Of a DNA stretch of 64,000 bases, positions 52,820 through 60,929 are shown piece by piece. The notes under the pieces are model-generated. The model did no database searches. It had not been told where the DNA came from and saw only the letters and a list, made by a program, of their open reading frames with translations. This stretch comes from Variovorax saccharolyticus (GTDB taxonomy: Bacteria > Pseudomonadota > Gammaproteobacteria > Burkholderiales > Burkholderiaceae_C), in assembly GCF_030316765.1 (NCBI RefSeq), contig NZ_JASZYT010000005.1, forward strand, positions 422,244-486,243. The letters are read 5' to 3'. A program made the translations under genes and the position numbers. Within the stretch, counting starts at the first letter, position 1. Every line of letters starts with the position of its first letter.

Positions 52820-53713
52820 ATGGGGCCCGTGGACCTGGAGGCCTTGACGGCTTCCTACAACTCGGCGGCAACGCTGGCCGGCACCCTGGCCTCCGCATGG
52901 GAACGCAACCGCATTCCCGTGCTGCTGGTGGACGACGGCTCCACGGACGGCTCTGACGATTTCGCGGCCGGCTGCGAAGGGGTGCGGGTCATCAGGCAAA
53001 GCAACGCCGGCCCCTCGGTGGCCCGCAATCGGGCGATCCTCGAGAGCCGGGCGGCATTCGTGCTGTTCCTGGACAGCGACGATCTGCTGCTGCCCGGCTA
53101 CCGGGAGGCCTTCGAGGCGGCCCTGGCCGCGCATCCCGACGCCGACGTCTTCGTTTGCGGCATGCAGGTGGTCGACGACGACGGGCGGCCGATCGGGCAC
53201 AACGCGGCGCCGAGCCTGCAGCCGACGGCCTTCCTGAGCATCCTGGGCGGCGAACCGGTGCCGACCAACGGCATCGTCGTGCGGCGGGAGATCTTCGCCC
53301 GCAGCGGATTGTTCCAGCCGGGACTGCATCACGCGGAGGACCTCGATCTCTGGCTGCGCATCGCCGCAGCGACCGACAAGTGGGTCCGCATGGACCACAC
53401 GCTGGCCGTGTATCGCCTGCGGGCCGGGTCATTGAGCAAGAACGGGAACGCCATGTGGCAGGGCATCCGCCAGGTGGTCGCGAAGGCAGCCGGACGGCCG
53501 GTGGGAGCTTCTCGCCAGCGCCGCGCCACGGCCCGCCACGGGGTCGCGAATGCTGCCCGCTACGTCTATCTGACGGCCTTTTCGCCGCTGCTCAGGCAGC
53601 AGGCGCGGTCGTCGGTGGCAGGCGCGCTGCGCGAACTCGCGAGGCTCCCGGTCCGCTTCTGGCCGCTGGCGCTGCACGACGGATACACCAGCATCCGCCG
53701 ACGACGGAAGTGA
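52820..53713 (+). CDS. Family 2 glycosyltransferase
   Basis: A 297-residue GT-A glycosyltransferase with the nucleotide-binding strand VLLVDDGSTDGSD, NAGPSVARNRAI and the metal motif FLDSDD, then EDLDLWLRIAA near residue 175. Cytosolic, it adds a sugar to the growing surface polysaccharide. It starts four bases after the wzt stop. The first strand begins earlier than in typical members (LEALTASYNSAATL), so the N-terminus is complete. A very similar gene follows. Confidence 0.9.
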   Translation: MGPVDLEALTASYNSAATLAGTLASAWERNRIPVLLVDDGSTDGSDDFAAGCEGVRVIRQSNAGPSVARNRAILESRAAFVLFLDSDDLLLPGYREAFEAALAAHPDADVFVCGMQVVDDDGRPIGHNAAPSLQPTAFLSILGGEPVPTNGIVVRREIFARSGLFQPGLHHAEDLDLWLRIAAATDKWVRMDHTLAVYRLRAGSLSKNGNAMWQGIRQVVAKAAGRPVGASRQRRATARHGVANAARYVYLTAFSPLLRQQARSSVAGALRELARLPVRFWPLALHDGYTSIRRRRK

Positions 53714-53721
53714 ACCCGGCA

Positions 53722-54606
53722 ATGGCTGATTTCAGCATCATCATTCCCTGCTACAAGCAGGCCCACCTGCTGCCGAAGGCGATCGAGTCGGCGCTGCAGC
53801 AGAAGCAGGACGGGGATCTGGACCTGGAAGTGATCGTCGTCGACGACGGCTCGCCGGACGCAGCCGCGGAAGTCGCCGGCCGCTACGAGGGCGTGATCGT
53901 CATACGGCAGGCCAACGCCGGCCTCAGCGCGGCGCGCAATCGCGGCATCCTGCGATCGACCGGCCGCTACCTCCTGTTTCTGGACTCGGACGACTTCCTG
54001 CGGCCGGGCATGCTGGCGGCTGCAGCGCGCGCGCTGGCGCAGGACCCCGGCATCGACGTGGTCCACGGACTGGCCGATGTGGTGGACGAGGGCGGCGAGC
54101 GGATCCTGGCGGAGTTCGGCGGCCGCGACCTGAGCGTCGATCCCTTCCACATCCTGCTGCGGGGCAACGTCGGGCCACCGGTCACCTTCGTCGTGCGCCG
54201 CGAGGCCTTGGCGCGCGCGGGGGTCTTCGACACCGGACTGCGCTCCTGCGAGGACTGGGACCTGTGGCTGCGCATCGCGGCCGGCGGCGCCAGGTTCAGC
54301 TTGGTGCGCGAAATGCGCAGCGGCTACCGGACGGTGCCCGGCAGCATGAGCAAGAACCTGGAAGTGATGTGGCGAACCGGCAGCGAGGTGCTTCGCCGCA
54401 GCGTGAAACTGCACCCGGACTGCCGGCTGTGCCGCGAGGCGCAGCAAGCCGGCTTCGCTTCGCTGTCGCTGTCGGTGCGTCCCTTGCTGCGGGATGTGGT
54501 CCGGGCCCCCGGCGGTGCCTTGCGCGGCGCGCGCATCCTGCTGCGCAACCCGCGGCTGCTGGCCTGGCAATTGCGATGGATTTTGAAAAGAGGACTGGGT
54601 CAATGA
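53722..54606 (+). CDS. Family 2 glycosyltransferase
   Basis: A 294-residue GT2 glycosyltransferase (ADFSIIIPCYKQAHLLPKAI, VIVVDDGSPDAA, NAGLSAARNRGIL, LFLDSDDFL, CEDWDLWLRIAAGG). It resembles its upstream neighbour throughout, including SMSKNLEVMWRTG against SLSKNGNAMWQGI, which indicates an old tandem duplication. The ATG at 53722 is chosen because the fold starts there; a GTG 12 bases upstream at 53710 is possible. It overlaps the next gene by four bases. Confidence 0.9.
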   Translation: MADFSIIIPCYKQAHLLPKAIESALQQKQDGDLDLEVIVVDDGSPDAAAEVAGRYEGVIVIRQANAGLSAARNRGILRSTGRYLLFLDSDDFLRPGMLAAAARALAQDPGIDVVHGLADVVDEGGERILAEFGGRDLSVDPFHILLRGNVGPPVTFVVRREALARAGVFDTGLRSCEDWDLWLRIAAGGARFSLVREMRSGYRTVPGSMSKNLEVMWRTGSEVLRRSVKLHPDCRLCREAQQAGFASLSLSVRPLLRDVVRAPGGALRGARILLRNPRLLAWQLRWILKRGLGQ

Positions 54607-55700
54607 ATGGCATGGAAACGGGGAATGGCGCGGGTGCTCCGCTTCGAGTCCTTATCGTCGGCTGCGGCGCTCTGGTCGAGGAATACCAGGGTCCGGCGGC
54701 CCGGGAGGCCCAGCGCCTGGGGCTGCTCGAGGTGGTCGGCCTGGTGGACCGCAGCGAAGACCGGTTGGCCCGGTGCAGCAGGTTCTTTCCCTCGGCGGCG
54801 CGCTACACCGATCTGGACGCCGCCTGCGAGGCGGACCTGGCGCTGATCGCGACGCCGGCTCGCAGCCATTCGAGCCTCGCGCTGGCGATGCTGGGGCGCC
54901 ACTGCCACCTGCTGGTCGAGAAGCCCATGTGCGCTTCTGCCGCCGAAGCCGCCGCCATGCAGGCGGAGGCGGATCGCTTGGACCGCGTGCTGGCCGTCGG
55001 CCATTTCCGGCGCTTCTTTCCGGCCCTCGAAACGATCCGCTCGATGATCGGCTCCGGCGTCTTCGGCCCGGTGCGGCGCATCGTGGCGGAGGAGGGCGGC
55101 CTGTTCCGATGGCCTGCGGCCTCGGCCGGATTCTTCACGCGGGAGGAGGGCGGCGGCGGCGTCACGCTGGACATCGGCATCCACATGCTCGAGATCCTGG
55201 TCTCGTGGCTCGGCGTGCCGGAGGTCCTGGACTACGCCGACGACGCCATGGGCGGCGTGGAGCTCAACAGTGCCGCCCGGCTGCGTTGGGCGAGCGGCGC
55301 CGAGGCCGAGATCCGGCTCAGCTGGGATGTCGAGCTGGCCAATCGCTACCGCGTCGAATTCGAACGCGCCACCGTCACCTGGCGCACCGGCCAGGCGACC
55401 GACCTGCTGATCGAGATGGACGGCGTGTCGGCCCCGCAGCTGGCGACCAGCCGCCGCGCCCATGGCAGCAGCGCCGAGTATTCCCTGCCCCAGCATGGCT
55501 ACCTGGGCGCCTTCACGGCCCAATGGAAGGATGTCGTCGATGCGATCCGAGAAAAGCGCGAGCCGCGCGTGACGAGCCGCACGGCAGGCGCCGCGCTGGC
55601 GCTGGTGGAGTCGATGTACGGCCGCAAGCGGCTCCTGGACATCCCGTACCTGGAGCCCGCCGAGCAGCTCCGGGCCCGGCAACTGGCGGGGGTCCAATGA
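54603..55700 (+). CDS. Gfo/Idh/MocA-family NAD(P)-dependent oxidoreductase
   Basis: A 365-residue oxidoreductase with an N-terminal Rossmann fold (LRVLIVGCGALVEEY), the family motif LVEKPMCAS near residue 103 and a C-terminal alpha/beta domain with the histidine region LDIGIHMLEIL. In polysaccharide clusters such enzymes oxidise or reduce nucleotide sugars. It starts inside the stop of the preceding glycosyltransferase gene and overlaps the epimerase gene by four bases. The exact sugar cannot be named. Confidence 0.88.
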   Translation: MNGMETGNGAGAPLRVLIVGCGALVEEYQGPAAREAQRLGLLEVVGLVDRSEDRLARCSRFFPSAARYTDLDAACEADLALIATPARSHSSLALAMLGRHCHLLVEKPMCASAAEAAAMQAEADRLDRVLAVGHFRRFFPALETIRSMIGSGVFGPVRRIVAEEGGLFRWPAASAGFFTREEGGGGVTLDIGIHMLEILVSWLGVPEVLDYADDAMGGVELNSAARLRWASGAEAEIRLSWDVELANRYRVEFERATVTWRTGQATDLLIEMDGVSAPQLATSRRAHGSSAEYSLPQHGYLGAFTAQWKDVVDAIREKREPRVTSRTAGAALALVESMYGRKRLLDIPYLEPAEQLRARQLAGVQ

Positions 55701-56824
55701 TGAAAGTCGCTTTGCTCGGCGGTTCCGGATTCGTCGGAACACGGCTGCTGGAGAAATGGCTGCTCTCGGGCTCGCACGATGTACGCGTCGTCGTCAGGAG
55801 CCCCGGCAGCCTGGCCCGCATGGCCCGCTTCGCGCTTCCGGAATGGGAGCAGGCCGATGTGTTCGATGCCGGGTCGCTGTCGCGCGCCATCGAGGGTTGC
55901 GACACGATGGTCCATGCGATCGTCGGCGATGCGGACCAGATCGCCACGGCCGCGCAAGCCGCGCTGGAGGCATGCCGATCCGCCGGCGTGCGGCGCCTCG
56001 TGTACCTGAGCAGCGCGTCCGTGCATGGGCAGAATCCGCCGCCGGGCACCAACGACCTGAGCCCGCTGCGGGACGACCAGCCGGCCGAGTACAACAACGC
56101 CAAGGTGCGGGCCGAGCGGCTGCTGCGCGATGCTTCGGGCGTGGAGGTCTGCATCCTCAGGCCCGGCATCGTCTATGGACCGCGCAGCCAATGGTTCAGC
56201 GGCCTGCCGCGCGCATTGCGCTCCCGGCAGGCCTTCCTGGTCGAGGGCGGGCAGGGCATCTGCAACCACATCTATGTCGACAACCTGGTCCATGCGATCG
56301 AGTTGGGCCTCGTGCATCCGCGGGCGACCGAAGGTCCTTTCTATGTGGCGGACGATGCCGCACTGAGCTGGCGCGAGTTCTACCGTCCGGTCGTTCAGGC
56401 GCTCGGATTCGATGTCTCGGATTTCCAGGTCGTTCCGGCGGCGCCGCCGAGACCGCCGACCTTGCGGGACCGCGTGATGCGGGTCAATCGGGGCCGCGCC
56501 TCCCAGCTGCTCATGCCGATGTTCAGCCGCCGCCTGAAGGACGCCGTCAAGGCCGGCCTGGATCGCTACTCGGCAGCCGCGGTGCCGAACGGTTTCGTGC
56601 TGCCGCAGCCCGGCGCGCCGGCTGCCGACTGGGAGATCAGCCAGTTGCACACCTGCGCGACGCGGCTGCCCATGGACCGTGCCGTCGAGATCCTGGGCTA
56701 CGCGCCGCCGCTCGGCACCACCGAGGCACTGGATCGCAGTGCGCGCTGGCTGGCGGGCATGTGGGGAACTGCGGCGCCGGCCGATCCTACGGCCTCGACC
56801 GACGGGCGAACAGCCAGGGCCTGA
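55697..56824 (+). CDS. NAD-dependent epimerase/dehydratase (extended SDR)
   Basis: A 375-residue extended SDR with cofactor loop LLGGSGFVGTRLL near residue 7, the segment VYLSSASVHGQNPP, YNNAKVRAERLL in place of the common YxxxK, and LRPGIVYGPRSQWF. It probably acts on a sugar nucleotide or a bound sugar precursor of the exported polymer. The first of two adjacent ATGs overlaps the previous stop. Its last 38 bases overlap the end of the convergent gene at 56787-57341. Confidence 0.85.
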   Translation: MMKVALLGGSGFVGTRLLEKWLLSGSHDVRVVVRSPGSLARMARFALPEWEQADVFDAGSLSRAIEGCDTMVHAIVGDADQIATAAQAALEACRSAGVRRLVYLSSASVHGQNPPPGTNDLSPLRDDQPAEYNNAKVRAERLLRDASGVEVCILRPGIVYGPRSQWFSGLPRALRSRQAFLVEGGQGICNHIYVDNLVHAIELGLVHPRATEGPFYVADDAALSWREFYRPVVQALGFDVSDFQVVPAAPPRPPTLRDRVMRVNRGRASQLLMPMFSRRLKDAVKAGLDRYSAAAVPNGFVLPQPGAPAADWEISQLHTCATRLPMDRAVEILGYAPPLGTTEALDRSARWLAGMWGTAAPADPTASTDGRTARA

Positions 56825-57341
56825 AAAGCTTCGTCAGCTGCGGCGCCACGACCCAGGTCATCAGCAGGACGACCGCGAGCGAGAGCACGACCGTTCGCGG
56901 CAGCAGCCACCACGACTTGAGCAGGTCGCTGGTCAGCAGGAACAGCACATAGACCGTGGGGCAGATCCCCAGCCAGGTCACCACGGCCACCTTCCATCGC
57001 GGTGGGTTCGATGGCGCAGTGCGAAACCACAATCCCAGGCCCGACACCGGCTTGAAGCTGGGCTTGCCCTGGACCAGCGGCTCGGCCGCTTCCAGCCCCC
57101 GCTTGCGCTCCGGCGACTCCAGCCAGGCGTCCAGGCTGGATTGCCGATCGAACGCCAGCACGACGTGGTACATCGCGTCCTCGACCTCCGGGTCGTCGCC
57201 CGGATGGACCAGCTGGGCGCCCAGGTAGCCCTCGAAGCGGGCCGCGGCCTCCATCAGCGTCCGGGTCATTCGTTCGAAGTCCGCTTCACAGCCGGCCCTG
57301 ACGTTGCGGCTGATCAGGACTGTCACTGCATGCTCGCTCAA
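56787..57341 (-). CDS. Antibiotic-biosynthesis-monooxygenase-domain membrane protein
   Basis: A 184-residue protein with an N-terminal ABM-like ferredoxin fold (HAVTVLISRNVRAGCEADFERMTRTL and YHVVLAFDRQSSLDAWLES) and a C-terminal pair of membrane helices (VAVVTWLGICPTVYVLFLL and TVVLSLAVVLLMTWVVAP). This ABM plus two-helix layout is a known family in proteobacteria with no proven role. No ATG lies near the domain start. A TTG at 57341 with GGGAG nearby is the best candidate, while longer frames are unconvincing. Confidence 0.72.
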   Translation of the reverse strand: MSEHAVTVLISRNVRAGCEADFERMTRTLMEAAARFEGYLGAQLVHPGDDPEVEDAMYHVVLAFDRQSSLDAWLESPERKRGLEAAEPLVQGKPSFKPVSGLGLWFRTAPSNPPRWKVAVVTWLGICPTVYVLFLLTSDLLKSWWLLPRTVVLSLAVVLLMTWVVAPQLTKLFRPWLFARRSRP

Positions 57342-57441
57342 TTTCTGCTCCCACTTGCTTGGCTCCGCATCAGCGCGAGAGCCCCACGATATTGCCACTG
57401 GTGGTTCGCGGGGTGCGGGACGGCTGCCGATCCGCCGCACG

Positions 57442-57699
57442 CGTACAATCGCGCCCGAAGTCCGCCTTGTTCAGGCGCTCGGCCGAGCCAGGCAACCCGT
57501 CTTTTCGCGACAGGTTCCGCTCGACGCGAAGCACCTGTCCGAGCCGCTCAAACCACACCCCGAACCTGGCGTCGTTGCCTGGCTGGACAAGCCAGGCCAA
57601 CGATCATTCGTGCCCGTTCGACGAACCGCTCGCGCCTGCGTACGCCTGATCCGAACGGCGGGCGGCAGAGCCATTTTTTTGACAACCGAGATCACTCGC
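57442..57699 (+). other. Structured, promoter-led stretch in the 358-base gap (possible leader or small RNA)
   Basis: The gap 57342-57699 holds no convincing gene. It does hold a -10-like TACAAT at 57444-57449 and several inverted repeats downstream: GCTCGGCCGAGC near 57477, GACAGGT paired with ACCTGTC about 25 bases on, and a long stem CGTTGCCTGGCT-GGACA-AGCCAGG(C)CAACG at 57573-57602. A T-run at 57674-57680 precedes the ATG at 57700. This could be a structured 5' leader of the small gene that follows, or a free small RNA. I do not recognise a known riboswitch class. Confidence 0.3.
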
Positions 57700-57906
57700 A
57701 TGACCACATCTTCCATCGCTACGCCGGCAACGCCCGTCACCACCGAAGGCGCACCGGTCGTCAAGACGACTTTCCATGGAGAGAGCCCCTGGGCAGCCCT
57801 GCACCTCATCGCTCACGACGCCGCAGCCGCTGAGGCAACGCCCCGCACGCGGCTGAAGCCGGCGGCCAAGGCGAAGAGCCCGAAGAAGGCAGCACTGCAC
57901 CAGTGA
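57700..57906 (+). CDS. Small hypothetical protein
   Basis: A 68-residue reading frame beginning MTTSSIATPATPV and ending in a lysine-rich tail (LKPAAKAKSPKKAALHQ). It has no signal peptide or recognised domain. The central FHGESPWAALHLIAHDAAAA looks like one amphipathic helix. The Ala/Pro/Lys-rich ends resemble disordered nucleic-acid-associated tails, but nothing firmer can be said. The ribosome site is weak. It may be a real small gene preceded by a structured leader. Confidence 0.38.
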   Translation: MTTSSIATPATPVTTEGAPVVKTTFHGESPWAALHLIAHDAAAAEATPRTRLKPAAKAKSPKKAALHQ

Positions 57907-58113
57907 CAGCCCCCTTGCTGCCTGCCGCTCGCGTGTTGCGGCTGGAAGCTACTTGTCACTTGTATTTCCCGATGTAATTCGACAGCCTTCGCTGAACCGG
58001 TTATGTTGGTTGGCCGTCGCAAATCCCTGTCAACCAAGGGCTCAAAGTCATCGTTTTGCTCTGACCTCTGCCGATGGCGAGGCGAATCGACCTCCAACTC
58101 CCAAGGAAACGCA

Positions 58114-58524
58114 ATGACAAAACTTCTCGCAGTCATGATCGCCGGCCTGTTCGCAGGGGGCGCCTATGCTCAAAATCCGGCCGGCACCTCGTCGGAGCAA
58201 CAACCCGTGACCAACAGCAAGGCCCAGAATCGCGCTCAAGCCAGGGTCGATGCGCGCCCGCAAGGCAATGTGAAGAAGCCGACGGGCGACCTGGCCACCA
58301 GCCCCGAACTCAATCCCGAGGCCAGCGGCGGCAAGGCTGCAGCGGCGGGTCAGAACAGGGCCAACGCCAGGCCCCAAGGCAACGTGAAGAAGCCGACCGG
58401 CGACCTGGCCACCACTCCCGAACTCAATCCCGAAGCCAGCGGCGGCAAGGCCGCGAACACGGGACAGGCCAGGGTCGGCGCGCGCGATGCCAGGGCCGCG
58501 GCCAAGAAGCAAGCCGCCAATTGA
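58114..58524 (+). CDS. Secreted repeat protein of unknown function
   Basis: A 136-residue protein with a signal peptide (MTKLLAVMIAGLFAGGAYA) and a mature part with two near-identical copies of a 30-residue unit starting ARPQGNVKKPTGDLAT, at residues 47-76 and 85-114, period 38 residues. The units differ at only one or two positions. The protein is polar, lacks aromatic residues and is probably disordered. The ATG at 58114 follows AAGGAAAC. The gene is followed by a hairpin. I do not recognise the family. Confidence 0.65.
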   Translation: MTKLLAVMIAGLFAGGAYAQNPAGTSSEQQPVTNSKAQNRAQARVDARPQGNVKKPTGDLATSPELNPEASGGKAAAAGQNRANARPQGNVKKPTGDLATTPELNPEASGGKAANTGQARVGARDARAAAKKQAAN

Positions 58525-58540
58525 CCGTTTCGGCGTCCGA

Positions 58541-58565
58541 TCGAAGAGCGCCTGGCGCTTTTCGA
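58541..58565 (+). terminator. Terminator-like hairpin after the repeat-protein gene
   Basis: CGAAGAGCGC-CTG-GCGCTTTTCG with flanking T and A forms a stem of about 11 pairs, one of them G-T, around a 3-base loop, 17 bases after the stop codon at 58524. The T-tract is inside the stem and not after it, so it is not a perfect intrinsic terminator, but the position fits one. Confidence 0.45.
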
Positions 58566-58738
58566 TCTCCAGGGGCGTCACAGAGGTCGCGCGGAGGAGG
58601 GCGATTCGCCTGCGCCTCGGAGATTGTTGTTTTCTGCACTGACTGCCATCCGCGCGCGCCTTTCCGCTGGCGAAATCCAGTTCAGTAACAAAACGTGTGA
58701 TCAAATCGCTTCCAGTTGCGATCAACGAGGAGCGATCC

Positions 58739-59392
58739 ATGCGCAGAGTCGTGAGTGCCGCTTTCGCGACCGCGCTGGTCTGCGGCTGTGCCACGCCGGC
58801 GGCGACCGGACCGGGCCAGGGAGAAGGCGCGGCCTACGTTCCGATGGTCGACATGGAGGGCGTGGCGCCAGCCGCCTTCGCTTCGGACCTGGATGCCTGC
58901 CGCACGGCCGCCGAGAAGATCCGGGTCATGCGCACCGGACCCAGCAACTCCGACGTCCTGGACGTTGTCGCAGTGGGCGTTGCGATCGTCTTTCCTTTGG
59001 GGGTGGTGGCGGCCGCGGCGATCGGCGGCATCGCAGCCGTGGTCACCGACAGTCCGAACGGCGTGCCTGCCGGCCCCAAGATGATGCAGACCGCGCTGGT
59101 CAACTGCATGGCTCGGCAGGGTTACAGGAACCTCGATCCCCAGGTGACGGCGACCTACATCGTGCCGCCCAAGGCCGACCCGCAGTCGCTGGCTCGCAAG
59201 ACCGGCCAGGACACCTACGTCGCCGAGAGCTATGCGAAGGCGAACAACTGCGGCGTCACGCCTCGAGCCGTGCTGCAGGACAAGGGGCCGGGGTTCGAGC
59301 GCTACAGCGTGGCATGCGCCGATGGACGCTCCATGGCGCTGCGCTGCGAGTTCGGCAACTGCACCTCGCAGGTCGTCGCTTCGGTGGATTGA
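58739..59392 (+). CDS. Putative lipoprotein of unknown function
   Basis: A 217-residue protein starting MRRVVSAAFATALVCGCATP, a signal sequence with lipobox-like VCGCA, so it is probably a lipoprotein. A glycine/alanine-rich hydrophobic stretch (VLDVVAVGVAIVFPLGVVAAAAIGG is the region near residue 85) could insert in a membrane, as in glycine-zipper lipoproteins. The C-terminal half has several cysteines (VNCMARQGYRNLD, NNCGV, VACADG, RCEFGNC). GAGGAG lies just before the ATG. Function unknown. Confidence 0.68.
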   Translation: MRRVVSAAFATALVCGCATPAATGPGQGEGAAYVPMVDMEGVAPAAFASDLDACRTAAEKIRVMRTGPSNSDVLDVVAVGVAIVFPLGVVAAAAIGGIAAVVTDSPNGVPAGPKMMQTALVNCMARQGYRNLDPQVTATYIVPPKADPQSLARKTGQDTYVAESYAKANNCGVTPRAVLQDKGPGFERYSVACADGRSMALRCEFGNCTSQVVASVD

Positions 59393-59660
59393 TCTCGCTG
59401 GAAAGAAACACAATCTTCATTATGTTAACTTATTGAGTGATCGAAGGATTCCTCGCGGACCGATCGGCGGCCCGGGGTTGGGACGGCTGTGTGGAAGCCG
59501 GTGGCCCGATTGCGGCATTGCCCGATCAGCTAGCGAGCAGGCGCCTCAGCCCGCCGTTGAGCGCTTGTTCTTCATGCAGTTCGCGAACGGCTCAGCTCGC
59601 TGATGGTCTTTCAGGTTCACATTAATGGGGCTGGATAGACGCGGGATAGTGACAGCGCGC

Positions 59661-60761
59661 TCATTTGGTTGATTTTTTGGGGCGCGCCGGAGGGTCGGCT
59701 TCGCGACCTTCGCTGTGGATTTCCAGCTGGCGCAGCGCTGCCACCGTCGCCGCTTGCCCCTCACGCAGCTGCGAAATCTCGCGCTCGGCCTGCCGCTGCT
59801 GGCGCTCCAGCTGCGAGGCCAGATCGCCGGCTCGCTGCTCTGCCCCGGCGGCGCGCTCTCGGAGCGTCGCAAGTTTGACCCGGCCCTCCTGCTGCTGGCG
59901 GGACCACGCGGCGGCCGCATCGCGATGCGCGGCCTTCTCGGCCTGAAGCGCCTGCTGTGCCGACTCCTGCGCGGCGCGTGCTGCGTCGAGGTCCGCCGCG
60001 CGGGCCTTACGCTCCTTCGCTAGATCTGCGGCGAGCTGGCGCGCGGCCGCTCGTTCGCGATCGACGTCGGCCAGAAGCCGGCGCTCGTGGGCGACATGGC
60101 GCTGTTCGGCCTCCCTGGCGTCACGTTGCGCAGCGCCCAGTTCCATCGCCGCCTTCTCCCTCAGGGCTTCCTTGCCGGCCACGGTCTCCTCGAATGCCTT
60201 GCGCAACCGGCGTACCTCGGCTTCGGAGTCGCTGAGGAGGCGAGCCGATTCCTGCTGCTGCGTGTGCATCTGGGCCTCGATCGCCGCGACTGCCTGCCGG
60301 GAAGACGCCAGTGCCTCATCGAGCGCCACGCGGGCTTGCTCGAAGGATGCCTCGCGCTGAGTGAGCTCCGACTCCTTCCGGGAGAGCGCCTCGCGCTGCA
60401 ACTCTATCTCGTGCCGGGCCGCCTCGGTCTTCTGGACCTGCACCTGGTCGGCCTCGCGGCGGGCGGCCTCCCAGAACAGCTTGGCGGCCTGGACGATGCC
60501 CTGGGGCAGCTGATGCGCCTCGCCGTCGGCCAGGTTGGCTCCCTGGCCATCCAGGCGCTTGCCGAGCGTGGCGAACCAGCGCTCCAGCATAGGGCTCACG
60601 GTGTTGGGCGAGCCGCTGCCGATCTTCTGGCGCACGCGCTCGATGGTCGGGCGCAGGCCTTCATGCACGAGCGCATCCGCGGCTTCCCAAACCTGGGCCT
60701 CCTGGATGCCACGTCCGCTTCGGATCGGATGAATGTTGCCGCTCGAACTTTTCAGATCCAT
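59661..60761 (-). CDS. KfrA-like DNA-binding coiled-coil protein
   Basis: A 366-residue protein with an N-terminal DNA-binding domain of the KfrA_N type (ADALVHEGLRPTIERVRQKIG and SPNTVSPMLERWF, about residues 28-70) followed by a very long Ala/Glu/Arg/Gln-rich coiled coil to about residue 340. KfrA is a plasmid-borne autoregulator that may form filaments and aid partition. Here it is chromosomal or on an integrated element, and divergent from a tyrosine recombinase across a gap with palindromes. Confidence 0.83.
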   Translation of the reverse strand: MDLKSSSGNIHPIRSGRGIQEAQVWEAADALVHEGLRPTIERVRQKIGSGSPNTVSPMLERWFATLGKRLDGQGANLADGEAHQLPQGIVQAAKLFWEAARREADQVQVQKTEAARHEIELQREALSRKESELTQREASFEQARVALDEALASSRQAVAAIEAQMHTQQQESARLLSDSEAEVRRLRKAFEETVAGKEALREKAAMELGAAQRDAREAEQRHVAHERRLLADVDRERAAARQLAADLAKERKARAADLDAARAAQESAQQALQAEKAAHRDAAAAWSRQQQEGRVKLATLRERAAGAEQRAGDLASQLERQQRQAEREISQLREGQAATVAALRQLEIHSEGREADPPARPKKSTK

Positions 60762-60789
60762 GCGGTCTTTCCTCGGTGTCTTTTACTTA

Positions 60790-60855
60790 CGATAATAATA
60801 GATTATCGGAAACTATGTAGAATACACGTTAGACATCATACATGGCATGTGTGAT
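60790..60855. promoter_or_regulatory. Palindromes in the KfrA-integrase divergent gap
   Basis: Two inverted repeats lie in the AT-rich 168-base gap. CGATAAT-AATAG-ATTATCG at 60790-60808 is perfect. ATCATACATG-G-CATGTGTGAT at 60835-60855 has one mismatch. A further CGATAA lies at 60861-60866, in direct orientation to the first arm. The first palindrome is 29 bases upstream of the kfrA-like start, placing it at that gene's promoter. KfrA proteins autoregulate through palindromes, so these are candidate operators that could also control the recombinase. Confidence 0.55.
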
Positions 60856-60929
60856 AAATAACGATAAGACGGCCTGAGGTGGACATCGTCCGTCCCTGTC
60901 CGCCGAGCAAATGCCGCTGGAGGTCATCT

